Shown: positions 1 to 7,540 of the stretch, one piece after another
How positions within the stretch are numbered: the stretch's first letter is position 1
How the letters are laid out: each line of letters begins with the position of its first letter
Assembly: GCA_964605095.1 (NCBI GenBank)
Contig: CAZSBS010000168.1
Location: 1 to 10,663, forward strand
Length of the DNA stretch: 10,663 nucleotides
Source: JAUWQU01 sp964605095
Lineage (GTDB): Bacteria; Planctomycetota; Phycisphaerae; SM23-33
Direction of reading: 5' to 3'
Notes under the pieces: generated by a model
Database searches by the model: none
The model's input: only the letters and a program-made list of their open reading frames with translations
What the model was told of the DNA's origin: nothing
Translations under genes and position numbers: made by a program

Positions 1-1152
1 GGCCTGACGCCGGGCATCGACGGGGCGCTGCTGACCGGCGACCGCAACCTGATGCACATGAAGCTCCAGTGTACCTACGCGATCACGCGGACATACGAAC
101 TGCCGTGGGACTCGCCCGAACTGGCCAAGCACCCGGTTATCGCGTTTGTCCGGCGGGCGGCTGACCCATCTGAAACCGTCGCCGCCGCCATCGCCAGGGC
201 CAAGGCCGACAATGCCGACCCCGTCGTGCTGAGCTTCCTGGACAAGTGCGACCCCGCCCGCACGCTTGCCGATGTGGTCCGCTCGTCAAGGTTCGCAAGC
301 CCCGTTCAGGCGGCGATGTACTATCGCCTGAACATGGTGGACGGCAAACGGACGATCCAGTCGGTGTTGTGCGGCGCGGCCATACAGGCGGCGGGCGTTC
401 GCACAGCCGACGGACTCCAGAGGACCGATCGCGGCGCTTTCGAGCGGGACGCGATGAACCTGGCCCAGGCGAAGCTCGACGCGTTGAAGTCCGGCATAAT
501 GGTGCGGTCGGTGAAGGTGACGGACTCGACTTGGCCGATCGCGACTCTGGCTGATTACGACGCCGCCCAGAGCGCCGTCCAGCAGGCCGAGACGCTCAAG
601 AGCCAGGCCCACAGCCTGGCCGTTACGATGCTGACCACGATGGCGGGCATCGAGTCGGCCAGGAAGCTGGTGGGGGAGGTAGGCTCGTACACCCCGGCCG
701 ACGCCAACAGCGACCTCATCGGGCAGTACAACGATGCTGCCGCCCGCGGCGACAAAGATGCTGCCGCGGCGATGCTCAAGGCCATCGACCGCGTCCTGGA
801 AAGCGAAACGACCATCGGAGCATCGCGGGCGATGCTTTCGGCCGCCAACGTATACCGCGCCAACACCATCGAGGCCGTAAAGAGGCGTGTGACGGACTTC
901 CAGCAGCGTCTGGCGGCCTACGAGGCGAACCCGTCCTTCGCGATGAACCGCTGGTGGGATGAGGCCCGCGAGGAGATCCTCAGCAATCCCACCGCCGAGA
1001 AACACTACGTGACCGAGGCCGGTCCGAAGATAGTCCTCAAGCTCAACCGCGATTCGGATATCATCCGCCAGACGCGGCGGGCGTGGACCGAATGGCTCAG
1101 CGGTCAGAAGGACAATACTCCGCCGCCCGCTCCGATCGAGCCGAGCAAATAG
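1..1152 (+). CDS. SPFH/Band 7 (HflK-like) membrane protein, 5' end missing
   Basis: The frame is open from base 1 to the TAG at 1150-1152, giving 383 residues without the true start; the first in-frame ATGs (52, 58) lie inside the domain and are not credible starts. The first visible residues (DGALLTGDRNL, then a beta-strand-like stretch ending TYAI) match the core of HflK-type SPFH proteins, where a 'D-G-x-x-L-T-x-D-x-N' segment begins the Band 7 strands. The middle is rich in Ala, Gln, Lys and Glu and looks helical or coiled-coil. The C-terminal part contains RWWDEAREEILSN and KIVLKLNRD, resembling the end of planctomycete HflK paralogues. The missing N-terminus should hold a membrane anchor. 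SPFH proteins form oligomeric cages or rings in the membrane and often regulate proteases such as FtsH or organise membrane domains; which applies here cannot be told. The 3' end is 250 bases from an ABC operon on the same strand, so a functional link is possible but inferred. Confidence 0.72.
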   Translation, partial: GLTPGIDGALLTGDRNLMHMKLQCTYAITRTYELPWDSPELAKHPVIAFVRRAADPSETVAAAIARAKADNADPVVLSFLDKCDPARTLADVVRSSRFASPVQAAMYYRLNMVDGKRTIQSVLCGAAIQAAGVRTADGLQRTDRGAFERDAMNLAQAKLDALKSGIMVRSVKVTDSTWPIATLADYDAAQSAVQQAETLKSQAHSLAVTMLTTMAGIESARKLVGEVGSYTPADANSDLIGQYNDAAARGDKDAAAAMLKAIDRVLESETTIGASRAMLSAANVYRANTIEAVKRRVTDFQQRLAAYEANPSFAMNRWWDEAREEILSNPTAEKHYVTEAGPKIVLKLNRDSDIIRQTRRAWTEWLSGQKDNTPPPAPIEPSK

Positions 1153-1185
1153 CCCGCCGGTGGCGTAGTAAAGTAAGCGGCGGCT
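1151..1185 (+). other. Imperfect hairpin just after the SPFH gene
   Basis: An AGCC(C)GCCG arm at 1151-1159 can pair, with one bulged base, to CGGCGGCT at 1178-1185 across an 18-base loop. It begins inside the stop codon of the SPFH gene. There is no T-run after it, so it is not a convincing intrinsic terminator; it may protect the 3' end of the mRNA or be chance in GC-rich DNA. Confidence 0.25.
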
Positions 1186-1210
1186 AGGAATTGATGAACG
1201 TTCTGCCGCT

Positions 1211-1402
1211 CAGGAAATTTGAAATCCGAAGCACGAAATCCGAAACAAATTCGAAATGCAAAATCCAAAACAAACGGAAATTCCCCCAGAGGAAGCTCAG
1301 CGTCCTGATGAGAGTGGCGTCTGATACCGGCGTTTTGAACATTTGAATTTGCTGATTTGGATTTGTTTCGGATTTCGTGCTTTGAGATTCGGATTTGGAA
1401 AT
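1211..1402. repeat. AT-rich intergenic inverted-repeat element abutting the ABC operon
   Basis: The strongest part is a perfect 22-base inverted repeat, 1229-1250 against 1361-1382, with core aagcacgaaatccgaaac on the left and its reverse complement on the right. Around it are looser matching stretches of 'aaatccgaa' and 'aatccaaa' type (1221-1229, 1262-1269, 1356-1363, 1386-1394). The element is visibly richer in A and T than the flanking genes. From memory, 'gaaatccgaa...cgaaacaaattc' sequences are common intergenic repeats in planctomycete and related environmental genomes, so this is probably a mobile or REP-like palindrome. The right side runs to the base before the ATG at 1403 and supplies the immediate 5' leader of the ABC gene. 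Full element boundaries are estimated. Confidence 0.7.
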
Positions 1403-2665
1403 ATGAGTGATTCCGACGACGCGATTGTCATAACCAGCGGCCTGACGAAGGTATTCAAGGACTTCTGGCTGCGCGAGAAGGTCACCGCCGTGGCGGAGCT
1501 TGACCTGGAGATTCGCCCGCGAGAGGTCTTCGGCCTGCTGGGGCCCAATGGCTCGGGCAAGAGCACCGCGCTGAAGATGATCCTTGGCCTGCTGTTTCCC
1601 ACGCGGGGTCGGATCGCCGTTTTCGGGCGGCGCCCGACGGACGTTGCGACCAAGGCGCGGATAGGGTTCCTTCCGGAGGAGTCGTACCTTTACCCGTTTT
1701 TGGACGCGCGGGAGACGCTGGATTTTTATGGCCGGCTGTTCCACCAGAACCGCATCGAGCGCCGCCGGCGGGTGGACATGCTGCTGGACATGGTCGGCCT
1801 GGCGAGCGTTTCGCACCGGCGGATCGGCGAGTATTCCAAGGGCATGCAGCGCCGCATCGGGCTGGCCCAGGCTTTGATCAACGACCCGGACCTGCTGATC
1901 GTCGACGAGCCGACCAGCGGCATGGACCCCATCGGCACGCGGCAGTTCAAGGACCTGATCGTCGCCTTGGCGCGGCGCGGCAAGACGGTGATCCTCTCCA
2001 GCCACCTGCTGGGCGATGTCGAGGATGTGTGCGACCGCGTGTGCATCCTTTACGGCGGCCGGCAGCAGGCCCTCGGCGGGGTTGACGAGCTGCTCTGCCA
2101 GCAGTCCTACACCCAGCTCACCACGGACCGGCTCGACGAGGCGACGCTGGATCGCGTGGGCGCGGTCCTGGCGGATGCAGGGCGACAGATCAGGCAGGTG
2201 GCTGCCCCGCGGCAGAAGCTCGAGGACCTGTTCCTGCGGATCGTCAAGAACGCCCAGGACAGCCGGCTCAAGACCGGCGGGGCGACCGCCGGTGGCGGGG
2301 TGGCCCAGTTCCTCCGCGGCCCCGATGCATCCGACGCACCCGGCGGGCGAGCGCTCATCGACGGCCTCCTTGCCGCCGCGGCCGCGGACTCATCCGAGGC
2401 TCACGCACAGGCCGACGAACCCGCCGCGCCGGCTCTGCCCGCGGGGCCGGCCGGCAACGTGATAGGTGACTTGCTGACACCAGTCGGCGGAGCCGGCCAG
2501 AGAGCCCACGACGGCGAGGCCCAGCGCCTCACCGAGCAGCGCCGCGCCGCCGCGCGGCGCCAAGCCGACCGCGACGTCATTGATACCCTCACAGGCAGGA
2601 AGCCAGCCCCCGGCGACCGCGATGACGCCCGCCCGGATGAAACCAGGGAGGCCGGCCGGGAATGA
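1403..2665 (+). CDS. ABC-2 type transporter ATP-binding protein with long disordered tail
   Basis: The 420-residue protein is the nucleotide-binding subunit of an ABC-2 type transporter, acting on the cytoplasmic face with the permease encoded next. Visible motifs are Walker A GPNGSGKST (47-55), a Q-loop region with FLPEE (89-93) as in GldA/CcmA-like ATPases, signature YSKGM (144-148), Walker B LLIVDEP (164-170), D-loop SGMDP (172-176) and H-loop His201. The ATPase and its usual C-terminal subdomain end near residue 285. The remaining 135 or so residues are an Ala/Gly/Pro/Asp/Arg-rich tail, probably disordered, that most ABC ATPases lack. The start is placed at 1403 (MSDSDD) because the longer open frame from 1343 would translate the intergenic repeat into a hydrophobic stretch unlike the family; the only ribosome site there is a weak ttggaa. 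Its stop overlaps the permease start by 4 bases (ATGA). The substrate is unknown. Confidence 0.9.
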   Translation: MSDSDDAIVITSGLTKVFKDFWLREKVTAVAELDLEIRPREVFGLLGPNGSGKSTALKMILGLLFPTRGRIAVFGRRPTDVATKARIGFLPEESYLYPFLDARETLDFYGRLFHQNRIERRRRVDMLLDMVGLASVSHRRIGEYSKGMQRRIGLAQALINDPDLLIVDEPTSGMDPIGTRQFKDLIVALARRGKTVILSSHLLGDVEDVCDRVCILYGGRQQALGGVDELLCQQSYTQLTTDRLDEATLDRVGAVLADAGRQIRQVAAPRQKLEDLFLRIVKNAQDSRLKTGGATAGGGVAQFLRGPDASDAPGGRALIDGLLAAAAADSSEAHAQADEPAAPALPAGPAGNVIGDLLTPVGGAGQRAHDGEAQRLTEQRRAAARRQADRDVIDTLTGRKPAPGDRDDARPDETREAGRE

Positions 2666-4365
2666 AAGACGCCCATGGCATCCCGGGCGCTAACCTCTGG
2701 ACGGTGGCTCGCCAAACCTTCGTGCAGTGCCTCCGCACGAGAGTGGCGGCCGTGTTCGCCGTCCTGCTCATCGCCTCCCTTGCACTGCTGCCGTCGCTGA
2801 TGGAAGGCGACGGCACGCTGGCGGGGCGAATCCGCACGTTTCTGGACTACAGCACCTCCGCCGTAAGCGTGCTGCTGGCGCTGTCGGTCGTGCTGCTGTC
2901 GGTGGGGCTCATCAGCGGCGACGTGGCTGGCAAACACGTGCTGATCCTCTGCACCAAGCCACTGAGCCGCTGGCATTACGTGATCGGGCGGTGGCTTGGC
3001 GTGGTCATGCTGTCCGGGTCGCTGCTGGTGGGGGCATACGCGGCGATTTATCTGACGGCCTGGTACCTTCGAGGACGCACCGACCTGGTCATCGGGCCGC
3101 AGGACGCCCGGGCCGTCGCGACCGAGATATTCGCCGCCCGCACCCGCACGCCGGCCCCGCCGCCGGATGTGGACGAACTGGTCCGCCGGCGGATTAAGGA
3201 GAAAAAAGAGCAAGGCGCGTGGGATGACGCCGTCGACTCCTACATGAAGAACTACGGCCTGACCGCCCCGGCCGCGGTGGACAAGCTGGTCGACGAAATG
3301 CGTCGCTCAGCCGCATCCGAGGCCCAGTCGGCCGCGCCGAACGGAAGCCTGGAATGGAAGTTCAAAGGCCTTCAGTACGCCGGCGAGGTCTACCAGGCCG
3401 CCGGTATCCTGGACGGCGTTGTCGCCCCGTCGGGCATAGTGACCGTGCGGACCGTGCCGGCGATGTCCCACAGGCTGGTCATCTTCGGGCCGGTGTGGGT
3501 CGGCGGCGCCGACGAACAGGACTCCGCCAGAGGCCCCGCGGGTGCCGTTGGGCGGGTGGTGGGGCTGTGGAATGGCGGTTTCAAAGCGGCGTTTTCGCTG
3601 GATGACATAAAGGCCCACTTCGCCAGCGCCCCGCGTGGCAGGGCCGTCACCGTGCTCGCCCAGCCGACGCTCCAGATGTCCTACAAGCTCTCCGGCACCC
3701 CGGACCCCAATGCCCCCCGGGACCGCCTGGCCGCGTGGGAGTTCGAGAACCCGACCGACAACTTCAGATACTTCATCCCGCCGCAGCAGGTGCGGGCCAA
3801 CCAGCAGGCGACCGTGATTGTCCCGACCGCCGCCGTGGACCCCAACGGGGCGATGAACGTGCGGTTCTTCAACCTCTCGCCCGTCAGCGTCACGGTTCTC
3901 AACAGCGACGTGAGCGTGCTTTACGGCATCGGCGGTTTCGAGATGAACTTCATAAAGTCGGGCCTGCTCGCGCTTATGGGGCTGATGTTTCTGGCCGCGC
4001 TGGGCATATTCGCCGGCTCGGCCTTTTCTTTCGGCGTGGGCTGCCTGACGTCCTTCGTGCTGCTGTGGATCGGCACGGCCATGCGATTCCTGACCGAGGC
4101 GATCTCCTACGGCGCCAACCCTGGCGACAAGGGCCTGGCGCCCGTGATGTACGACGTCGCCGGCTGGATGCTCTCGGCTATGAAACTCCTGCTGCCGGAC
4201 CTGTCCTCCACGATGCTGACCAATTTCCTCGTCGAGGGCACGCGGATCACGTGGGATTACTTCGGATGGGCGGCGATGCTGACCGTGGGAGTGCGGGCGG
4301 CGATGCTGCTGGCTTTGGCGTGCCTGGTATTCCACCGGCGAGAACTGGCGCAGGTGCAGGTATGA
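2662..4365 (+). CDS. ABC-2 type transporter permease with large extracytoplasmic domain
   Basis: The 567-residue membrane protein is the partner of the preceding ATPase. Predicted membrane segments by eye are about 28-46, 65-85, 110-134, 431-454, 456-477 and 535-557, with a further hydrophobic stretch at 496-513. The segment LCTKPLSRWHYVIGRWLG (96-113) is the typical ABC-2 loop in which a 'KP-x-x-R' turn precedes a transmembrane helix. Residues about 135-430 form one soluble insert between the third and fourth membrane segments, mostly beta-like after an initial charged helix; with the usual topology it lies outside the cytoplasmic membrane. Such an insert suggests binding of a periplasmic partner or substrate. 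The ATG at 2662 overlaps the ATPase stop, and its own TGA overlaps the next ATG at 4362, so translation is probably coupled through the operon. Whether it exports or only moves or senses envelope material is unknown. Confidence 0.85.
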   Translation: MKDAHGIPGANLWTVARQTFVQCLRTRVAAVFAVLLIASLALLPSLMEGDGTLAGRIRTFLDYSTSAVSVLLALSVVLLSVGLISGDVAGKHVLILCTKPLSRWHYVIGRWLGVVMLSGSLLVGAYAAIYLTAWYLRGRTDLVIGPQDARAVATEIFAARTRTPAPPPDVDELVRRRIKEKKEQGAWDDAVDSYMKNYGLTAPAAVDKLVDEMRRSAASEAQSAAPNGSLEWKFKGLQYAGEVYQAAGILDGVVAPSGIVTVRTVPAMSHRLVIFGPVWVGGADEQDSARGPAGAVGRVVGLWNGGFKAAFSLDDIKAHFASAPRGRAVTVLAQPTLQMSYKLSGTPDPNAPRDRLAAWEFENPTDNFRYFIPPQQVRANQQATVIVPTAAVDPNGAMNVRFFNLSPVSVTVLNSDVSVLYGIGGFEMNFIKSGLLALMGLMFLAALGIFAGSAFSFGVGCLTSFVLLWIGTAMRFLTEAISYGANPGDKGLAPVMYDVAGWMLSAMKLLLPDLSSTMLTNFLVEGTRITWDYFGWAAMLTVGVRAAMLLALACLVFHRRELAQVQV

Positions 4366-6263
4366 CACACCAACGTAAGGTACAACTTGCCTGGGGGTTG
4401 CTTGCCGCGGCACTGTTTGTCGGCGTGGGGTTCGTCCAGGAGACCCGCCGGACAAAGGGCGACGTGTGGGAGATACTCCCGGGCCGGGCGTTCTACGTCA
4501 ACTACCTCTGGATCCGAGCCGAAAGGCTCAAGGAAGAGGGCAAGTTCTACGACGCCTACCAGCAGGCCGAGCTCATCTGCAAGCTCCAGCGCCACTTCCC
4601 CGGCGTATGGAGCTACCAGTCGTGGAACATGGCGTGGAACATCTCCGCGGAAACTCATACGCCAGAGGAGCGATGGCGGTGGGTCTACAACGGCGCCAGG
4701 CTGCTGCGGGACCAGGGCATTCCCTATAACCCGCGGAGCATCAGCCTCTACAAGGACCTCGGCTGGATCTTCCTGTTCAAGATCGGCGGGTACCTCGACG
4801 ACATGCACTGGGTCTACAAGCGCCAGTGGGCGGTGAGAATGCATGACCTTCTCGGAGCGCCGCCGCAGGGAACCACGCAGGATGTGATCGACGCCTTCGC
4901 CCCACTTGCCGATGAGAGCCTGCTGGACAAGGACCCCGCCCGACAGGGCGCCAGCGCCGTCCAGGCAGACAAGCTCGCCGAACTGCTGAAGGACCCGGAC
5001 GTAAAGGCATACGCCAAGGAGCTCGCCGCGGCCGGGCTCGACGTGGACAAGCAGCCCCAGGATCTGCTGGCCTGGCACAACCTCTGGAGCCTCGCCCCGG
5101 ACGTCAGCGCCGTCCGCATCGCGCCGCCCAAGCCCGAGACCACCCAGGACGTTGTCCGTTACCGGCTGATGAACGATCCCCAGTACGCCCAGCCGCGCAG
5201 CCGCCTGCTGACATTCGTCAGGGTGCAGATACTCTGGAACGTCTACCGCATGGACCCGGCGTTCATGCTGGAGCTGATGAAGGAGTACGGCCCGCTCGAC
5301 TGGAGGCTGCCCCAACCGCACGGACTCTACTGGGTGCTGCTAGGCCGGAAGATATGCAAAGAGCAGAACCTCGACGACAGCGACGTGCTCAACACGCAGC
5401 GAAATGCCTTCAACTGCCTCAAAGAGCTGACATGGCGTGGCCGGCTTACGATGATCGACGCCCGCCCGCGCCGCGACAGCCGGGATGCAATCACGCTCGA
5501 ACCGGTGCGCGGCGAGAGCCAGATGCAGTTGCCCAACGTCCGGCTGTACCAGTTGGCGGACCTTCGCTACGTCGAGCCGCTTCACCAAGCGTACCTCAGG
5601 GAGATCGCCCAGCAGGTCAAGGACAGCCAGACCAGGTTCGCGATCAATCAGTTCCGTGACGGGCACATCAACTACCTGGCCGGCGCCATCAAGGGCCTCT
5701 ATGCCTCGCACCGGCGAGCCGAGGCGCAGAAGTACTACGATTACATCCGGCAGAATTACAAGCCGACAGGCCCGACTTGGCAGTACCGCGACGTCGGCGA
5801 CTTTTTCATCCAGGAACTGCGGGCGGACAATCAGCCCATCCGCGATCTCGCCGAGAGCCTCGTCGGGCTGTCGATGACGACCGGCTACGTCGCCCTGGCC
5901 GTCGGCGACCGCGCCGCCGCCGCCGAGAGCCTCCAACTCGCCAGCAAGGCGTATTACGCCTACCAGCAAAACCAGCAAGAGCGGCTGAGGCTCCCGCCGC
6001 TGCGCGCCTACTCCGTTGGCATCGCCATCGGCCTGATGCAGAACCCCCGCGCTCTGGGCTACAACCTGCCAATGACCGACCGGGCTGAACTGTACCGAGG
6101 GCTGGACGACCAGACAAAATCACTCGTCTATCCTCGGGTCCGGCCATATCTTCGCCAGGCTTGCAAGGCGGCGGACCTGGACTTCGACAAGATCTTCCCC
6201 GCTCCCCCCGGCTTCAAGGAGCAAGACGCCCAGCCGATGCCCGAGGACAAGCCGATCGAGTAG
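4362..6263 (+). CDS. Conserved unknown membrane-anchored TPR-like protein
   Basis: The 633-residue protein starts at the ATG at 4362, which overlaps the permease stop as ATGA; the same frame is open further upstream but that part is a shadow of the permease. Residues 8-25 form one hydrophobic helix after a positively charged start, with no clear cleavage site, so it is probably a signal anchor with the bulk outside the cytoplasm. The rest is largely helical and rich in aromatic residues. Striking stretches are YLWIRAERLKEEGKFYDAYQ (48-67), FPGVWSYQSWNMAWNIS (79-95), EERWRWVYNGARLLRDQGIP (102-121) and PLDWRLPQPHGLYW (311-324). The first resembles tetratricopeptide helices. I recall close relatives as hypothetical proteins in planctomycetes, encoded beside ABC-2 genes, but no known function. 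Its place as last gene of a coupled operon argues that it works with the transporter, perhaps bound to the permease's outer domain. It ends in tandem stops (TAGTAG). Confidence 0.8.
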   Translation: MTHQRKVQLAWGLLAAALFVGVGFVQETRRTKGDVWEILPGRAFYVNYLWIRAERLKEEGKFYDAYQQAELICKLQRHFPGVWSYQSWNMAWNISAETHTPEERWRWVYNGARLLRDQGIPYNPRSISLYKDLGWIFLFKIGGYLDDMHWVYKRQWAVRMHDLLGAPPQGTTQDVIDAFAPLADESLLDKDPARQGASAVQADKLAELLKDPDVKAYAKELAAAGLDVDKQPQDLLAWHNLWSLAPDVSAVRIAPPKPETTQDVVRYRLMNDPQYAQPRSRLLTFVRVQILWNVYRMDPAFMLELMKEYGPLDWRLPQPHGLYWVLLGRKICKEQNLDDSDVLNTQRNAFNCLKELTWRGRLTMIDARPRRDSRDAITLEPVRGESQMQLPNVRLYQLADLRYVEPLHQAYLREIAQQVKDSQTRFAINQFRDGHINYLAGAIKGLYASHRRAEAQKYYDYIRQNYKPTGPTWQYRDVGDFFIQELRADNQPIRDLAESLVGLSMTTGYVALAVGDRAAAAESLQLASKAYYAYQQNQQERLRLPPLRAYSVGIAIGLMQNPRALGYNLPMTDRAELYRGLDDQTKSLVYPRVRPYLRQACKAADLDFDKIFPAPPGFKEQDAQPMPEDKPIE

Positions 6264-6298
6264 TAGCCGGTAGCCGGTAGCCGGTAGCCGGTAGCCGG
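6264..6298 (+). repeat. Five tandem copies of heptamer tagccgg
   Basis: Five exact head-to-tail copies of tagccgg run from 6264 to 6298. The first copy supplies the second of the two stop codons ending the upstream gene. The same 7-base unit recurs in inverted orientation at 6368-6423, so the two arrays can pair in a single strand. Confidence 0.9.
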
Positions 6299-6343
6299 TG
6301 GCTGTCCGGTAATTCAGCATGACTCAGATCAACAGGTCTTGCC

Positions 6344-6359
6344 GGCCCTTCGGGCCTTT
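6344..6359 (+). terminator. Short hairpin with TTT between converging genes
   Basis: GGCCC (6344-6348), loop TTC, GGGCC (6352-6356), then TTT. The stem is only 5 bp and the T-run short, so it is a weak intrinsic terminator candidate on its own. It sits in the spacer between the two inverted heptamer arrays, which would form an outer stem around it. Confidence 0.35.
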
Positions 6360-6367
6360 GCAAACCG

Positions 6368-6423
6368 CGGCTCCCAGCTCCCAACTCCCGGCTCCCGGCT
6401 CCCGGCTACTGGCTACTGGCTAC
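6368..6423 (-). repeat. Eight degenerate heptamer repeats, inverted relative to 6264-6298
   Basis: Read on the - strand from 6423 down, the units are GTAGCCA, GTAGCCA, GTAGCCG, GGAGCCG, GGAGCCG, GGAGTTG, GGAGCTG and GGAGCCG: eight contiguous 7-base units with consensus G-T/G-A-G-C-C-A/G. This is the same unit as the array at 6264-6298 in the opposite orientation. The array ends 4 bases from the stop codon (6428-6430) of the converging gene. Confidence 0.85.
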
Positions 6424-6427
6424 CAAA

Positions 6428-7540
6428 CTACCGCAGCGCTTTTTCCATCAGTTTGAAGCCCAGCAGCGACTGGGTGATTACCAGCTTGTTGCCGACGACC
6501 TTGATCGAGCCCTTGCCATCCGGCTCCCACATTTCCTTGCCTATGGTGGACTTTATGCTCTCGACTACGGCTTCCTGCTGTTTCTTCTTCAGTTCGTCGT
6601 AGGACTGGCCCTGCTTTTTCTGTGTGTTCTGGTCGGCGTCCGGAAAAAGGCCCATGCCGCCGCCATTGCCGCCACCGTTGCCGGTTCCCGAGTTGGTCTT
6701 CGCGGCGTCCTGGATGCTTATCCGCGGGGCCTCGAAGTCCGGAACGACCATCATGCTGGTTCCGGCATCGATGACGCGGGTGATCATCGTGCGGTTGAAG
6801 TCTGTTCCCGTCGAGATAAGCACAACCCCGCGGTCGAGGATCCAGTAGACGCGGTCGAGCTTCTCACGCGCGGCGTTGATATCGCCCAGCGCCAGGTCCA
6901 TCGCCCGCGCGACGCTGATGTGCTTGAGGTTCAGCGTGACCGGGGTGTCGGGGCTTACCCCGCCCTGCTCGAGCGCCTTCCAGTTCACGTGGAAGTTGGC
7001 ATCAAGGACGGTCTCGAAGAACTTCAGCACGTCCTTGAGGGGCATGTCGGTAAAGTCCACCGTCGGCAGGACGTTGCCGCTCGAGTCGCCCTTGGCCTTG
7101 GCGCTTTCCTTGACTGACGCGATGGTCCTGGTCGTCTTGGCCGTCATTGCGAGGATCTGCTTCTGGGTCGATACCAGCACCTCGTCGCCCTCGACCCGCC
7201 AAGCCAGGCTTGCTCCGGCAGCGCCGGCCCGCGAGAGGATCACGTCCACCACCTGTCGCCAGGTGGCCTTCTCGAGGTCCACCGCCACCGGGGCCGACCT
7301 CTCAATGCCGACGGCCTCCAGCGTCTTCCAGTCCACCTGGACCTTGATGCCGGACCGCACCGCGAAGTCCGCCAGTGCCACCGCCAGCGAGGCCTTCACG
7401 GCATGGCGGTCCACGGTTTTCTGGAGGATCTTCTCCGGTGAGATGGAAGGCTTGCCTTCCTTGGCGTCAACACGGGCCGCAGCCGAGCACAACAACCCAA
7501 ACCCCACGATCGCCCACAATGCGTCTTTCGGTCGCTTCAT
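6428..7540 (-). CDS. Secreted protein with two STN-like (secretin/TonB short N-terminal) units
   Basis: The 370-residue product starts at the ATG ending at 7540, preceded by an AGGGAG ribosome site about 7 bases away; the frame is open further upstream but that part is not protein-like and overlaps the next gene. Residues 1-26 form a signal peptide (positive start, hydrophobic core, ARVDA). Two similar units follow, about 47-125 and 159-244. Each has a helix, a 'V-x-W-K-x-L-E' strand-turn (VDWKTLE, VNWKALE), a 'P-V-x-x-x-L' strand, a second helix, and a closing strand VLVST or VVLIST. This pattern resembles STN/secretin N-domains. After them come MMVVPDFEAPRISI (263-276), a Gly/Asn-rich linker (285-297) and a C-terminal part with IKSTIGKEMW and KLVITQS. 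The secretin pore domain is absent, so it is not a secretin. Related small proteins are common in planctomycetes; their role in the envelope is unknown. It converges on the ABC operon. Confidence 0.78.
   Translation of the reverse strand: MKRPKDALWAIVGFGLLCSAAARVDAKEGKPSISPEKILQKTVDRHAVKASLAVALADFAVRSGIKVQVDWKTLEAVGIERSAPVAVDLEKATWRQVVDVILSRAGAAGASLAWRVEGDEVLVSTQKQILAMTAKTTRTIASVKESAKAKGDSSGNVLPTVDFTDMPLKDVLKFFETVLDANFHVNWKALEQGGVSPDTPVTLNLKHISVARAMDLALGDINAAREKLDRVYWILDRGVVLISTGTDFNRTMITRVIDAGTSMMVVPDFEAPRISIQDAAKTNSGTGNGGGNGGGMGLFPDADQNTQKKQGQSYDELKKKQQEAVVESIKSTIGKEMWEPDGKGSIKVVGNKLVITQSLLGFKLMEKALR

Noticed and set aside
1343..1402. In-frame extension of the ABC ATPase upstream of 1403
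   Set aside because: It translates the right arm of the intergenic repeat into a hydrophobic, Phe-rich stretch with no family resemblance and no ribosome site.
3735..4361. Open frame continuous with the 4362-6263 gene
   Set aside because: It lies inside the permease gene in another frame; the ATGA overlap at 4362 is the natural start and the protein before it is Arg/Gly-rich shadow sequence.
6264..6423. CRISPR array
   Set aside because: The repeat unit is 7 bases with no spacers between copies; it is a simple tandem repeat.
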